Shown here: piece by piece, positions 1 through 10,594 of the stretch
Layout: every line of letters begins with the position of its first letter
How positions within the stretch are numbered: the stretch's first letter is position 1
Source of the DNA: Metaphire vulgaris
Lineage: Eukaryota > Annelida > Clitellata > Crassiclitellata > Megascolecidae
Assembly (NCBI GenBank): GCA_018105865.1
Contig: CM030852.1
Coordinates: 7,886,034 to 7,950,033 of the forward strand
Direction: 5' to 3'
DNA length: 64,000 nucleotides
Notes under the pieces: model-generated
What the model saw: the letters and a program-made list of their open reading frames with translations, nothing else
Database searches by the model: none
Told to the model about the DNA's origin: nothing
Position numbers and translations under genes: made by a program

Positions 1-2
1 AG

Positions 3-1148
3 GGGAAAGGAACGCGGGATGCAATCGGATGCTTAAGAATGCTAAGTGAGAGAAGACTTCAAAATGGAAAAAATATCTATATATGCTTCGTGGATTACGA
101 AAAAGCGTTTGACAGAGTAGATTGGAGGATTTTGATGAGAGCACTGAAAAGGGTGGGAGTGGATTGGAGAGACAGAAGACTGATAACAAACCTATACCTT
201 GGACAGTCAGTGAAGGTGAGAATAGAGGGAGAACTGAGTGAATCGTGTATGATTGGCAGAGGAGTAAGGCAGGGATGTCCACTGTCACCGCTGCTGTTTA
301 ACATATACATCGAAGAATTAGTACAAGAGGCGATGGAAAATACAGATAAGGGAGTTAAAGTTGGAGGAGTACTACTAAAGGCGCTGCGCTTCGCAGACGA
401 TCAGGCCATGCTAGCAAGCAATCAAAAAGGGCTTCAGGAAGTAATGGATAAACTGATACAAGTGTCAGAAAATTATGGAATGAGAATCAATACAAAAAAG
501 ACTAAAGTTATGGTAATAAGTAAAAAAGAAGGAATGAGAGTGGAAATAAAGGTTTACGGACAGATCATAGAGCAAGTGAAGGAATTTAGCTATCTAGGAA
601 GTCTGATAACAACCGATGCCAGATGCAATAAAGAGATAAGAAGACGTATAGCAATAGCAAAAGAAGCTTTTTACAAGAGAAAGGAGCTGATGCAAAGTAA
701 ACTAAAACTAAACCTAAAAAAGAGATTGGTAAAAACATTGATATGGAGTGTGGCGTTGTATGGGGCGGAGACGTGGACAATGAGAAAGGAAGATATAAAA
801 CGATTAGAGGCTTTTGAAATGTGGATTTGGAGGAAAATGCTAAAAGTAAAATACACAGAGCATAAGACAAACGAGGAAGTCATGAAGGAGATAGAAGAAG
901 AAAGAAGCCTGATAGATACAATCCGGAAAAGGCAGAGAAATTGGATGGGACATGTCCTCCGGCATGACTCTTTACTAAGAACAATAATCGAAGGAAAAAT
1001 AGAGGGAAAGAGAGTGAGAGGTAGACCGAGAAAGATGATGTTGGAGTGGATGATGAATAAAGGATATCAGGAACTCAAAGAAGAAGCAAGCAATCGATCA
1101 GAGTGGAATAACTGGATACCTGGACCTGTCGAGAGACAGAAACACTGA
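3..1148 (+). CDS. LINE reverse transcriptase, 5' cut by window edge (family A1)
   Basis: C-terminal two thirds of the polyprotein of an APE-type non-LTR retrotransposon, which copies element RNA into the genome by target-primed reverse transcription. The frame is open from base 3, so the start lies outside the window. Visible RT blocks: VDYEKAFDRVDW, RQGCPLSPLLFNIYIEEL, then the catalytic FADD at about 390-401, followed by the INTKKTKVM block. The C-terminal region (LYGAETWT, AFEMWIWRKM, GRPRKMMLEW) is the conserved tail of this LINE group. The frame is intact to the stop; the element ends just after, in a short TGA-repeat at about 1149-1156. It is very similar to the minus-strand copy at 34975-37665. 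Clade not assigned. Confidence 0.93.
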   Translation, partial: GKGTRDAIGCLRMLSERRLQNGKNIYICFVDYEKAFDRVDWRILMRALKRVGVDWRDRRLITNLYLGQSVKVRIEGELSESCMIGRGVRQGCPLSPLLFNIYIEELVQEAMENTDKGVKVGGVLLKALRFADDQAMLASNQKGLQEVMDKLIQVSENYGMRINTKKTKVMVISKKEGMRVEIKVYGQIIEQVKEFSYLGSLITTDARCNKEIRRRIAIAKEAFYKRKELMQSKLKLNLKKRLVKTLIWSVALYGAETWTMRKEDIKRLEAFEMWIWRKMLKVKYTEHKTNEEVMKEIEEERSLIDTIRKRQRNWMGHVLRHDSLLRTIIEGKIEGKRVRGRPRKMMLEWMMNKGYQELKEEASNRSEWNNWIPGPVERQKH

Positions 1149-1335
1149 TGATGATGAGGCAAGAATAATAACCATAAAAGTTTTCCATCAGCTTAAAAAT
1201 CTCTGTCGTTTACAGTTAGGCTGTAGTTATGTAATCATAATTGCTGTAAGTTGTAGCTATGTGCAATCCCTATATTTCATACGGAGTGAGCGCCACAGAA
1301 AATTACGGAATTATTGAATTTAACGTCGGCATTCT

Positions 1336-1422
1336 GTTTTGTTCTGTTCTGTTCTTCAGCCATCCTCGATGCGAGGTTGGGCTACACTATGTACAAAGTC
1401 TCTCCATTTCTGACGCACTTCT
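1336..1422 (-). mobile_element. LINE 3' terminal scrap
   Basis: On the minus strand this reads as the last residues of a LINE protein (QKWRDFV then RIEDG before a stop), followed by a GAACA-type tandem tail on the minus strand at about 1336-1352. Only the 3' end is present, as expected for a strongly 5'-truncated insertion. The family is a different one from the LINE just upstream. Confidence 0.45.
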
Positions 1423-1631
1423 GATTTCCAAATCATGATTTTAAATTAGAGTAAAAAGTCCATATTGTTTTGTTATCTAGCCATGCTATTTTGGGGTTTC
1501 GTCTAACAATTGTTTAGGCTCGCTTCACAAATAAATTTATAAACCCCCGATTGCGATGCCTTAAACCTTACACACAAGTCCTTAAAATGCGAAATAGCAA
1601 TATATGCATGAATTTTAAGCCGTTGCTATAG
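1423..1631. other. No recognisable feature
   Basis: AT-rich sequence between two transposon remnants. No open frame, RNA gene or terminal repeat could be recognised. Confidence 0.4.
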
Positions 1632-2141
1632 CGCATTCGACTCCTACTGCTGCATGGTAAGTATTGCAGGCATGACCAAAAGCAAAAAATCTTCTATCCA
1701 GTATCCAAATCTCCCATCAGCTCGGAGACCGGTTGCTCTCTGCTACGAAGTTTCTGTACCTATTACACTACTTTTAAAGTTTCCAACGACGATGAATTAT
1801 GTCAGTCGATTGTATCAACAAACACCGAAGACGAAGAATTTGTGGCACTAAAAGTTGATGAAATGCGCCAACCATTCGACCATGCTGAGTTAAATGACCT
1901 TGTGTACGAGATCTTGATCTGCGAAGTCACTTTGGTTTCAAAGCTGATGGAAAACAACCTGTTGGCTCTACGAACCGCCTTTATGTATCGTGACAGAGAG
2001 GAAGATCTTAAATATTTTCATATGAAAGAGGAGCTTATTGAATCGATGGGACGTGATTGTAATGTAACTGAAAATCGAGGCATATCTGAGTTGCTTCACA
2101 ACGGACATAAATTAATTTTCATTCCTATTAAACGCTCGTGA
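1632..2141 (+). pseudogene. Fragment resembling a multicopy invertebrate protein of unknown role
   Basis: The frame is open from 1632 to a stop at 2139-2141 and does not depend on an ATG. The second half carries the pattern AELNDLV, then a NLLALRTAFMYRDREE stretch, ending LLHNGHKLIFIPI. From memory, these resemble a large family of uncharacterised, probably transposon-associated proteins in arthropods and molluscs (pattern AELNDLVRDL, GTxFSWYRxRE, LLHNGNKxASxP). The usual downstream part is missing, so the copy is truncated. A (CTTA)n-like tract follows at about 2189-2232. The function of the family is not known to me. The match is from recall only and needs a search. Confidence 0.35.
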
Positions 2142-2269
2142 ATAAGCTAGTACACTGCGACAAGCTTTTTGGCAGCTATAGACATTTCGTCTTACTTACT
2201 TACCTACTTACCTAACTACTTAATTACTTATTGCTCACTCAGTAAATCTTAAAGAAGCCTATTAATCCA

Positions 2270-3220
2270 AGCATGGAGGAAACTTCGAGTGGCAAGTAAA
2301 GGAAATGAGCAGAATCAGCACAGACTCAAGATCTTGGAGGAACAGTATACCCGGAATAGAAAAGATGGCTATTGCAAATTTTGAAGGTAGGTTGGCAAAA
2401 ATATAAAACAGAAAAGTAAGATTTTCTACAAATATTGTAATAGAAAGTTGAGACGAAAAGACACAGTCGGTTCTCTCATGGGCAACGCAGGATGTGCATT
2501 AATTAACAGAAGATTCACAGATTCTAAATAACTATTTGTTTCAGTGTTAAAACCTACTAAGTCTAATTAAGAGAAGTACTAGAAGGAAATGTGAATTGGA
2601 AAACTAGGGTGATCAAGAACATCGATGCCAGCTGGAGTAGATGTTCGACACTACAAAAAAAAATAAATATTCAGCCCTGAAGTAAAAATCTCAAGATAAA
2701 GAGGAGTGGCGACGCTGGAGTATGGAACCTGTCTTTGAACAGAGCACCTGAAGAAAAAGATTTACATAATTATGAAAATACAAATAGTATGCCAGAAGTA
2801 AAAATTGTGTTCGAAGGAAACGAAGAAGAAATGCTAACAGATATAGTGTGTACAAGAGAATGTGTTATCAAGGTTTTGACCTATTTAAAGACAGACAAGA
2901 GCCCGGGATTAGATGGCTTACATCCGAAGCTTCGTCATGAGGTTTTAAATGAAATAGGACATGCAATTACATTGATAATCAATGAATCACTCAGAACTGG
3001 AGTAGTGCCACAAGATTTGGAGAGATGCATTAGTCGGCTTCAAGAAGGGAAAACGAAGTGACCCAAGCTATTACAGACCAGTGAGCCCTTCAGTCATCTG
3101 TTAAGTTATGGGAAAATATTGAAAGAGAGCATTTTGGAACACTTGACTAGGCATAAAACTGTTAAAGATAGTCAGCATGAATTTACAAGGAAGCATCCAT
3201 GCCTTACCAAAAATGAATTT
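2270..3220 (+). mobile_element. Degenerate CR1/L2-type LINE, RT N-terminal half
   Basis: Broken reading frames follow the order of a CR1/L2 polyprotein. A linker (FYKYCNRKLRRKD) lies near 2430-2460. At 2735-3058 an open stretch reads TDKSPGLDGLHPKL and INESLRTGVVPQDLE, the fingers of the RT. After a frameshift come the YYRPVSP and QHEF motifs near 3066-3190. The palm with the catalytic aspartates is absent. Several stops and shifts show an old inactive copy. Confidence 0.7.
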
Positions 3221-3366
3221 AAAGTAAAAGTAGTCATTATTAAATTCTGGTAAAGTAAAATTGTTAACTTTTACTCTTATTTTATTTCAAAGAGTGTTTT
3301 GTCAAGCGGCATTTGCAGAAACGAAACATGTGGCTTTCAACTTGCAGGAAAATATGTCTAACTCTA

Positions 3367-3390
3367 ATGACTAACCTAAAGGTTAGTCAT
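3367..3390. repeat. 11-bp perfect inverted repeat
   Basis: Arms 3367-3377 and 3380-3390 are exact reverse complements with a 2-base spacer. It would form a small hairpin; no gene partner is visible. Confidence 0.6.
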
Positions 3391-3447
3391 TCGATTGTCA
3401 CGGCATTATTGTAATAATGAATTTAATTAAGCGTTTTAGGCGCTAAT

Positions 3448-3572
3448 TGAGAAGTTCACCGCAAAACTGGGTTCGGGTAATTGTTATATAATTAACCCTA
3501 GACCAACCCAATTCTAAAACCCAACCCTAAAACCCAACCCTAACGTTTATTTGGAGTGTGGTGAGCTTCTCA
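3448..3572. repeat. Small foldback element
   Basis: The ends 3448-3463 and 3557-3572 match as inverted repeats at about 13 of 16 bases. The interior has CCCTAA-like runs (3490-3545) and a second imperfect palindrome near 3474-3500. It resembles a short MITE, but no clear target duplication was found. Confidence 0.35.
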
Positions 3573-4160
3573 GGTAGTGCCAACAATATTTAAGTCAGCA
3601 ATCAAGATGATACAAACACAGAAACAGTAATTTTAACAGAACAACGTTACTTTTTAAAGGCAGAATTAGCAAAAATAGCTATCCTTTTTCATCTTTAATC
3701 CGTTTATATTTAATCATAAAGACCCATATGGCAAGGTGCCATAAGGACAGGGCCGGTTTAACCATAATAGTCAGTAGGTTTCGTAACACAAAACCCCTCA
3801 ATCGTGCAAATCATATCTACAAAGGAATATCCGGCATTTTTTAGCAAGCTTTAACAACAGTAAATAAATCATGATATTGTCACATTCTCCAATTTATAAA
3901 TGAAACGAGTAAATTTTATGTAAAAATCGCATCGTTTTGATCAGCGTTGTGTGCTTTGCCGTCCAAATGTAAGCATGTTGTTAGCACTGTGTAGTGTGTA
4001 ATTTTTAATTTTAAAGGCATTTTACATAACATATGGCAAAATTTATTTGTAAATACAATTTTAAACAAATATTGAGTTAGTAGAGTCGCTTGCTATGCGT
4101 TGGCATTACGTAATTTGCATTTTCTGTCGCCTTTGTTTTACCGGTAATGGTCACACGCAC
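3573..4160. other. AT-rich, no gene seen; possible hAT-like terminus at 3748
   Basis: No coding or RNA feature recognised. At 3748 the bases CAGGGCCGGTTTAACCATAA look like a hAT-type terminus, but no partner end or target duplication was found nearby. Confidence 0.3.
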
Positions 4161-4164
4161 CCAT

Positions 4165-4280
4165 GGCAACACAGTATTCAAAGTAAGTAAGTAAAATCCC
4201 GTCAATTTCTATGGCGCTTTCAAAGCAGCACCGAAGTAGCTCCTAGGCGCTTCATCTCATTGAAAGGCTCCTAGGCCCTT
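4165..4280 (-). repeat. LINE-like 3' tail with (TTAC)n end
   Basis: On the minus strand the block ends in TTAC repeats, as the 3' end of a non-LTR element would. The segment with GCACCGAAGTAGCTCCTA recurs at 31955-32060 next to a longer GTAA array, so it is a dispersed family. Confidence 0.5.
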
Positions 4281-4496
4281 AATCTTAAAATGATGTAGCT
4301 ATAGCCAAAATTGTGGTCATTCATGCACGGTCGTTTAAACCAAAGGCTAGTGGTTGGGACGTTACAGCTATACAGGAAATGATTTTTTAAGAGAAATCAT
4401 TTAAATTTAGAAAGAAAAACTTGAGAAGTTGCAAGAATTGAAGGAAATTGTGGCTCGGGATTTCTTATTTGACAGTGATCAGTGTTTATTCTAGGC

Positions 4497-4851
4497 CAGG
4501 GGTTCTCAACCTTTACAGTGCCGCGACCCCTTCAATTCAATTCCCCATGATTTTGCGACCCCAACCGTAAAATCACTTTCGTTCATAATGTAAACTGTTA
4601 AAAACAACAATGCTACAACGATTAAAATGTTTGAAATCATTTTGATTCAATTGTCTGCAAAATCTATCCTCGAATGGCAATTATACAGTAGTTTTAAAAA
4701 CGAGTAACTACAAATTGGAAAATTTTGTACAATTACAATTTTTGCGCATGAAAAAAGAGACAACCCCATATTTTCGAAGGCTTCAGGCGACTCCTGGCAA
4801 ATCGTCATTCGACCCCCGTCGGGGTCGCGCCCCACAGGTTGAGAACCGCTG
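4497..4851. mobile_element. Non-autonomous hAT element (Charlie-like ends)
   Basis: Terminal inverted repeats: left CAGGGGTTCTCAACCT, right reverse complement CAGCGGTTCTCAACCT, 15 of 16 identical. An exact 8-bp duplication TTCTAGGC lies at 4489-4496 and 4852-4859, as expected for hAT insertion. The 355-bp interior has no transposase frame, so it would have been moved by an enzyme made elsewhere. The ends are those usual in hAT-Charlie elements. Confidence 0.9.
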
Positions 4852-4863
4852 TTCTAGGCCTTC

Positions 4864-4985
4864 TCTGGTGGGAAATCCCCTTCCCCAAAGTTTGAATTCC
4901 CCCAAATGTTCTTGACATTTTGGCAAGTAGTATGACCTCCCAAAGTCTGTCCCCCCACAAATTTTAAACCCTCCCAATGTCTAGG
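4864..4985. repeat. C/G-tract dispersed repeat
   Basis: Runs such as CCCCAAAGTTTGAATTCCCCC resemble, in the opposite orientation, the block at 44150-44400. No certain ends were found. Confidence 0.3.
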
Positions 4986-5106
4986 TGGCTAGAATAGCCA
5001 CTGGACCGTGATGTAGACAGCAGAGGAATACTGGGATTGAGTCCGAAGTTCTGGTGCAGTATACTGTATGAAAAAGCACGGTTGCAAATTTGAAAGACGA
5101 TTGATT

Positions 5107-5294
5107 AAAGAGGACGAAGGCGAGTTACATGCGTTCTGCTATTTTCAGCCAATGAAGAGATTTGAGTAACGGTTTAATGTGGCAGAATTTAGGTGATTTG
5201 GTTACTGCACAAGCTAAGGCATTTTGAATCGAACGGAGTTTACATATGGAAGCTTTTGGAAGACTGTGAAACAGTGAGTTGCAGTAGTCTAACT
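5107..5294 (-). mobile_element. L2/CR1-type LINE C-terminal scrap
   Basis: The minus strand encodes LDYCNSLFHSLPKASI and SPKF, then LKSLHWL, the standard C-terminal signature of L2/CR1-like elements (LDYCNSLLYGLPK ... SLHWLP). Only about 60 residues remain. The copy is cut by a hAT end at 5295. Confidence 0.75.
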
Positions 5295-5400
5295 CAGGGG
5301 TCTCCAAAGTACAGCTCGTGGACCGGAATACAGCCCATCAAGGACTTTAATCCAGCCCATCAGCAAGAAATGAGTTACATGTGTAAATCTACAGTATTAC
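5295..5400 (+). mobile_element. hAT left end, partner end not found
   Basis: Begins CAGGGGTCTCCAAAGTACAG, then a GCTCGTGGACCG motif. This resembles ends of hAT elements of the type CAGGGGTCnnCAAACTACGGCCCG. The opposite end and a second GTCTAACT target copy were not found before 5634. Confidence 0.45.
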
Positions 5401-5633
5401 CGGTATACGCAAATCTATTAAACGTAGGAATCTCTTTTTCGCCGTCTGTGTCATAGAGACATAAGCTTAATTTTAACTTGCTTCAACTTTCAGCTGTCTT
5501 AATCTTTACCATACAGTAGACGTACATTATCTCATGGATATCATCATCTCATCTTATTGGGCAGCAGCAATAGGATTTAGTAGACAAAGGTGGAAACACA
5601 ACTAGTTATTTTGTGAAACAGCTTTGTTAGACG

Positions 5634-6569
5634 CAGTGTTAGGAGTGATCTTAGATCAAAAGATCAAAGATCACGATTTAAGATCACAATTCATGATCTT
5701 TGATCTTTGATCTAGATCACTTTTTACTAGTGATCTTTGACTCTGACTTTAAATCACTTTTTCGGTGATTTTGATCTTTATTATCAACAGAAGATCAAAG
5801 ATCAAATTATACGTATTCTCCCAACTAAGTCAATCAATCAACGAACTTCTATGTGTACTGAGTAAAATGGCGGACAAATCAAGCATTCGGACCTCAATGA
5901 TCATGTTAGTGCAGCCGGTGCAGATGATGAGGATTATTGGTATGGCCCTGACATTAGTACTGGCACTGCCACTGGGACTCAGGGGGAGGCTTGCTCAGTT
6001 GCAACTGGTCGTGAAAATGCAGTCAAGATAGAGGTCATGCACTACCTGAATAACCCAAATAAGGAACTTTCTAGCTTGTTGGCATACCCACATGTCAAGG
6101 CAGCATTTGTGAAATATAACACAACCCTGCCATCTTCTGCGCATGTCAAAAGACTTTTTAGTATTGGAGGTTTGATAGCTACACCACGAAGAAACAGGTT
6201 GTCTGACGCAACGTTTGAGAGTCTGCTCATGCTGAAAATGAACTGCCGTGTTCAACACTGCCCGTGAACTGACAGTTAGTTGCTAAAATTGTCATGAACT
6301 ATTTTCAGTTGTGTTAGTAACTTAGTATTACAAAAGTTTACATGCATCGTACAGTGGACATTTGTATCGTTATCATATATACGTGACACGTTATACATGA
6401 TATAATAACTATATTTGTAAGATCTTTGATCTTAGATCACTCTTAAAGTGATCTTGATCTTAGATCATTTATACTCTAGTGATCTTTGATCTTGATCTTA
6501 GATCAATTTCTCTCTAGTGATCTTGATCTTTGATCAAGATCATTTTACAAGTGATCTTTCCTAACACTG
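5634..6569 (+). mobile_element. hAT element with GATC-rich subterminal repeats
   Basis: The ends CAGTGTTAGG and CCTAACACTG are exact inverted repeats, flanked by an exact 8-bp duplication GTTAGACG at 5626-5633 and 6570-6577. About 170 bases inside each end are packed with overlapping GATCTTTGATC/AGATCAAAGATC words in both orientations, a likely binding array for the transposase. The interior keeps only the last part of the transposase gene, so this is a deletion derivative. A related left end lies at 12629. Confidence 0.92.
5864..6267 (+). pseudogene. hAT transposase C-terminal remnant (hATC dimerisation domain)
   Basis: The frame runs DDEDYWYGPD, then VMHYLNNPNKELSSLLAYPHV, then the diagnostic hATC core LPSSAHVKRLFSIGGLI and RRNRLSDATFESLLMLKMN, ending at 6265-6267. 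In hAT transposases this domain mediates dimerisation and holds the last catalytic Glu region. The DNA-binding finger and most of the catalytic core are missing, so the piece is inactive. It sits inside the element at 5634-6569, in the orientation expected for its own gene. Confidence 0.88.
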
Positions 6570-6599
6570 GTTAGACGAATGAAGGGGCGAGATATTGGT

Positions 6600-7947
6600 T
6601 CAACCGATATAAAGGCTCTTCAACTGCGGGACAGAAAGACTCGGAGGGTTCGACTGAGAGGATGGCCATAAAGGGCGTAAATGAAGTTTCTTGGTCAAAG
6701 CCCAGTACGGGAAGCCAAGCGGCAGATGACATCCAGTTCAAGAAGGATTATGACGATCGAAATCGGATGAAACTTAGAAAAGAATGAATACGGATAGGAA
6801 CATGGAATGTGAGAACGTTGCTTAAAACTGGGTAAACTGGCTCTGATTGAGAAAGAATTCAAAAGGAGAAATCTAGGCATAGTTATCGCGTAAGGCCTGT
6901 GGTAGGTAGGGGGGACAATCACTCACAAAACAAAAGAGAAGGAAAACCAAAGCTTGGATAACAAAGGAAACATTGCAACTAGTACAACAGAAGAGGGAAT
7001 TGAAAGGGGCTAGAAGAGCAGAGTTGAAAGAAAAATATAAAGAGGTAAAGGCAAAAGTGCAGAAAAGCTTACGCAGGATAAAAATAATTATTATAACAAG
7101 GTATGCGAAGAATTGGAGGAAGAATCGATAAAAGGGGAGTGTTTACAATTCTAAAGGAGCTTACAAAAAACTTTGCACCTCAAACATCTTGCATAAAATC
7201 AAAAGAAAGGATTATGTTGGGAGAGAAAGCAGCGATATTGAAAAGATGGGAAGAGTACGGAACGGAATTATGTAACTCAGAGGAGGAAAACAGAAACATC
7301 CACGCCAGAGGCATATACAGGGGAAAAGGAACCACCTCCTTTAAAGTCAGAAATAGAAAATGCAATATCAAGAACTGCCAACAGGAAAGCTGCAGGAGCG
7401 GATGACATACCAATTGAATTACTCAAATTGTGAAAAGATGGTAAAGGTAAAGGTAGTCCCATACTCGATTTCGAGCGTAGGGGCCGGTGCTGATCTCCGG
7501 TTACTAGGCAAGCAGCAACGCAGGTGGCTTACACCATTAATCTAGAGTAGGTTGCCATTACTATTTCTAGACCCACGTTTTACCCTTCGCAGCTTAACGC
7601 TGCTACCAATTTATCGACACCTAAGCGATGAACGGCTTGGTTGGCCGCCGGCACCACGGCTAGAATCCGGGATGGTCACCCATCCAAGTACTAACCGCGC
7701 TCGACGTTGCTTAACTTCAGTGTTCTGACGGGAACCGATCGCACAGCGCCAAGTAGGCCGGGTCGTGAAAAGATGAGGCAATCACAATTATGCATAAATT
7801 ATGTGTTAGAATTTGGGAGACGGGTGAGTGGCCAAGCGATTGGCTGAAATCAATATTTATACCGTTACCAAAGAAAGGAGACAAAAAACAAATGCACGAA
7901 TTATAGAACTATAGCCCTGATATCACACATTAGTAAGATATTGATAT
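6600..7947 (+). mobile_element. Internally deleted LINE with APE start and RT fingers
   Basis: The APE endonuclease begins with IGTWNVRTLLKTGKL near 6795-6840. Most of the endonuclease is then deleted, and the linker resumes near 6940 (WITKETLQLVQQKRELKGAR). The RT start follows (EEENRNIHARGIYR; NRKAAGADDIPIELLKL at 7370-7430). After the SINE at 7441-7764 it continues with IWETGEWPSDWLKSIFIPLPK and ends in LISHISKIL at about 7947, where a hAT element begins. Frameshifts throughout. The wording is closest to the LINEs at 19350-22060 and 41499-43485. Confidence 0.85.
7441..7764 (-). mobile_element. 5S rRNA-derived SINE (SINE3-like), copy 1
   Basis: Read on the minus strand, the head (about 7760 down to 7640) is a 5S rRNA relic: GAAGTTAAGCAAC (A-box area) and GTTAGTACTTGGATGGGTGA (C-box). 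These form the internal RNA polymerase III promoter of 5S genes. The body follows, and the 3' end is a CTTTACC tandem tail. The insertion is flanked by an exact 11-bp duplication GTGAAAAGATG (7430-7440 and 7765-7775) and sits inside a LINE whose sequence is continuous without it. It was presumably mobilised by LINE machinery. A second copy lies at 47569-47891 and a scrap at 22545-22612. Confidence 0.9.
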
Positions 7948-7967
7948 CTAGTTAGTGCCCATCACAA

Positions 7968-8625
<658 letters not shown>

Positions 8626-8884
8626 AATAATAATAATAAATGTAACTTAATTTTTTATATATCTGTATATTGCGTAAATAAATTATCTTAACATTGACCC
8701 TGGCATACAAATTTTTAACAATCTTGATATTTTCATAAGCAATTTTTATATTTAATCCATTAAGAATTTTCATGACTTGCTGTCGGAGTTGAAATACCGA
8801 CAGAGATGCTCTAATGCATGGGAGAAGCAACAAAAGAATTAGTAGAGAGAAATGTATAAGACTGTGGAATTACAAGACTTTTAA
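8626..8884. other. AT-rich stretch, no assignable feature
   Basis: An open minus-strand frame of about 75 codons exists here, but its content is low-complexity I/K/Y and I recognise no family. Confidence 0.3.
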
Positions 8885-8985
8885 AAATCTATAATGATAC
8901 CTATTGTGATGGTAGGAGATATCAATGAGAATGTAGTAAGTAAGTAAGTGGAAATGTTAGTAGGTTTGGAATAGTAACTTCACTA

Positions 8986-9574
8986 TGTGTGCTTGTATGT
9001 TTGTGTGAAACAATAGGAATTGGTTTTATGGACGTTACGGAGTGTGGACGGATGTGATTGGACGACGCACAGTTGTTGTGGTCGGTTGGTTTTTTGAATC
9101 GAAACGTTCGAAAGAAGAGTTGGAGAAGAGTTCGGCCGGTGACGAAGGACGACGGTTCCAGTGCAGCGATCCTGTTCCAGATCGACTTATAATTATTTTA
9201 GATTGCTATTTATTAAATCTGAACCGAGGTTTCAGTTCGTTTGGTGGTTGTGACTCCGCGCGTTGAGTCGGTTTTTGTGTTCAGGCAACATCCTTTGATT
9301 TTGATCGAATTTGATTTATGAGCTATCTCAGCTGATAGTTACATTAGCGACCCGTTACTAAGACAGTTATTGCCACTTTAAGTTTTAGACGTTGTTAAAG
9401 TTATATAGCACAGTTAATCCGCTATTGCGGAAGAGTATTGATGTTTAGTTAAGAATAAAGCGAGATTTTTAAGGAAAAGGTTTTATAATTTAAAATGTGC
9501 GTGTTCGAGCTCAACAAGATTTCCCCTAGACTTAAAATAGACGAACAAGAGTAAGTTTTAGGGCCGACACGTCA
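8986..9574 (+). mobile_element. Solo LTR 1
   Basis: Starts TGTGTGCTTG, ends GACACGTCA, and is flanked by an exact 5-bp duplication CACTA (8981-8985 and 9575-9579). The TG...CA ends and 5-bp duplication are typical of LTR retrotransposons. A polyadenylation-like AATAAA lies near 9452. No internal element sequence is present, so LTR-LTR recombination probably removed it. The flanking LINE reads across the site. Strand is assigned from the AATAAA. Confidence 0.65.
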
Positions 9575-9946
9575 CACTATAAAAAACAAATTAAACAAAT
9601 TGCCAAGACTCCCGAGCAATAAGCCTTATTCGCCATGCATCAAAGAGTTTGTTAAAAGTGATGAAAGAGCGAATCGAAGCAATTGTAGGAATTGTCAGAA
9701 ATTATCAATTTGGATTCCGGAGAGGAAGAGGCACGAGAGATGGCATCGGTGTAATGAGGGTCTTAAGTGAAAGAAATATTGAATGCGGGGAAATATGTAC
9801 GTATGATTTGTTGATTACGAAAAGGCATTCGATCGAATGCAATGACCTAAATTATTTAAAGCACTGAAAAGAGTAGGAATTGATTGCAGGGACAGAAGGC
9901 TGATTAGGAATTTATACATGGGGCAAACAATACAAATACGGATTGG

Positions 9947-10012
9947 GAATGATAACCCATGATAACCGGGGAAATGATAACCGGTTAATGTTAATGATAA
10001 CCGGGGAAATTG
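9947..10012 (+). repeat. Local triplication inside the LINE
   Basis: The word AATGATAACC with variants CCGGGGAA/CCGGTTAA is repeated three times, pushing apart an RT block that is continuous in related copies. It looks like slippage after insertion. Confidence 0.6.
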
Positions 10013-10594
10013 GAAGAGGATCACGACAGGGTTGACCACTATTATTCAACATTTATATCGAGGAGCTAATGAGAGAGGCACTAGAGGGAAAAAAGCGAGA
10101 ATAAACATTGGAGAGAAACTGATACAAGTCATGCGTTTTTCAGACGATCAGGCGATGCTAACAAGGAGTAAAAGAGAGCTACAAAGAATAATGGACTAAT
10201 TAAATACAACATCAAAAGAATATGGCATGAAAACAAACACGTTAAAAACAAAAATCATGATAATAACAAAGAGCAAAAATCCACTTAGATTGGAACAGAA
10301 CTAGAACAGGTGACACAATTCTGCTACTTTGGGAGCCTAATAACAGAAGATTCCAGATGCCAGGAGGATATAAAGAGAAGAATAACGATGGGAAAACAAG
10401 CCTTTTTGGACAGAGGAGAACTGGTAAGAGGAGGGCTAAATAGGGAGCTAAAGAAGAGACTGATAAAAACATTGATATGGAGTGTCACTTTATATGCCTC
10501 AGAAACCTGGACTCTCCAAAAGAAGAACATACAAAAGCTGGAAGCATTCGAAATGTGGATATGGAGACGAATGGAAAACATCAAATGGACGGTC

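Noticed and set aside
3490..3545. CCCTAA-like telomeric repeats
   Set aside because: Only three irregular units inside a small foldback element; not a telomere or a clear interstitial telomeric array.
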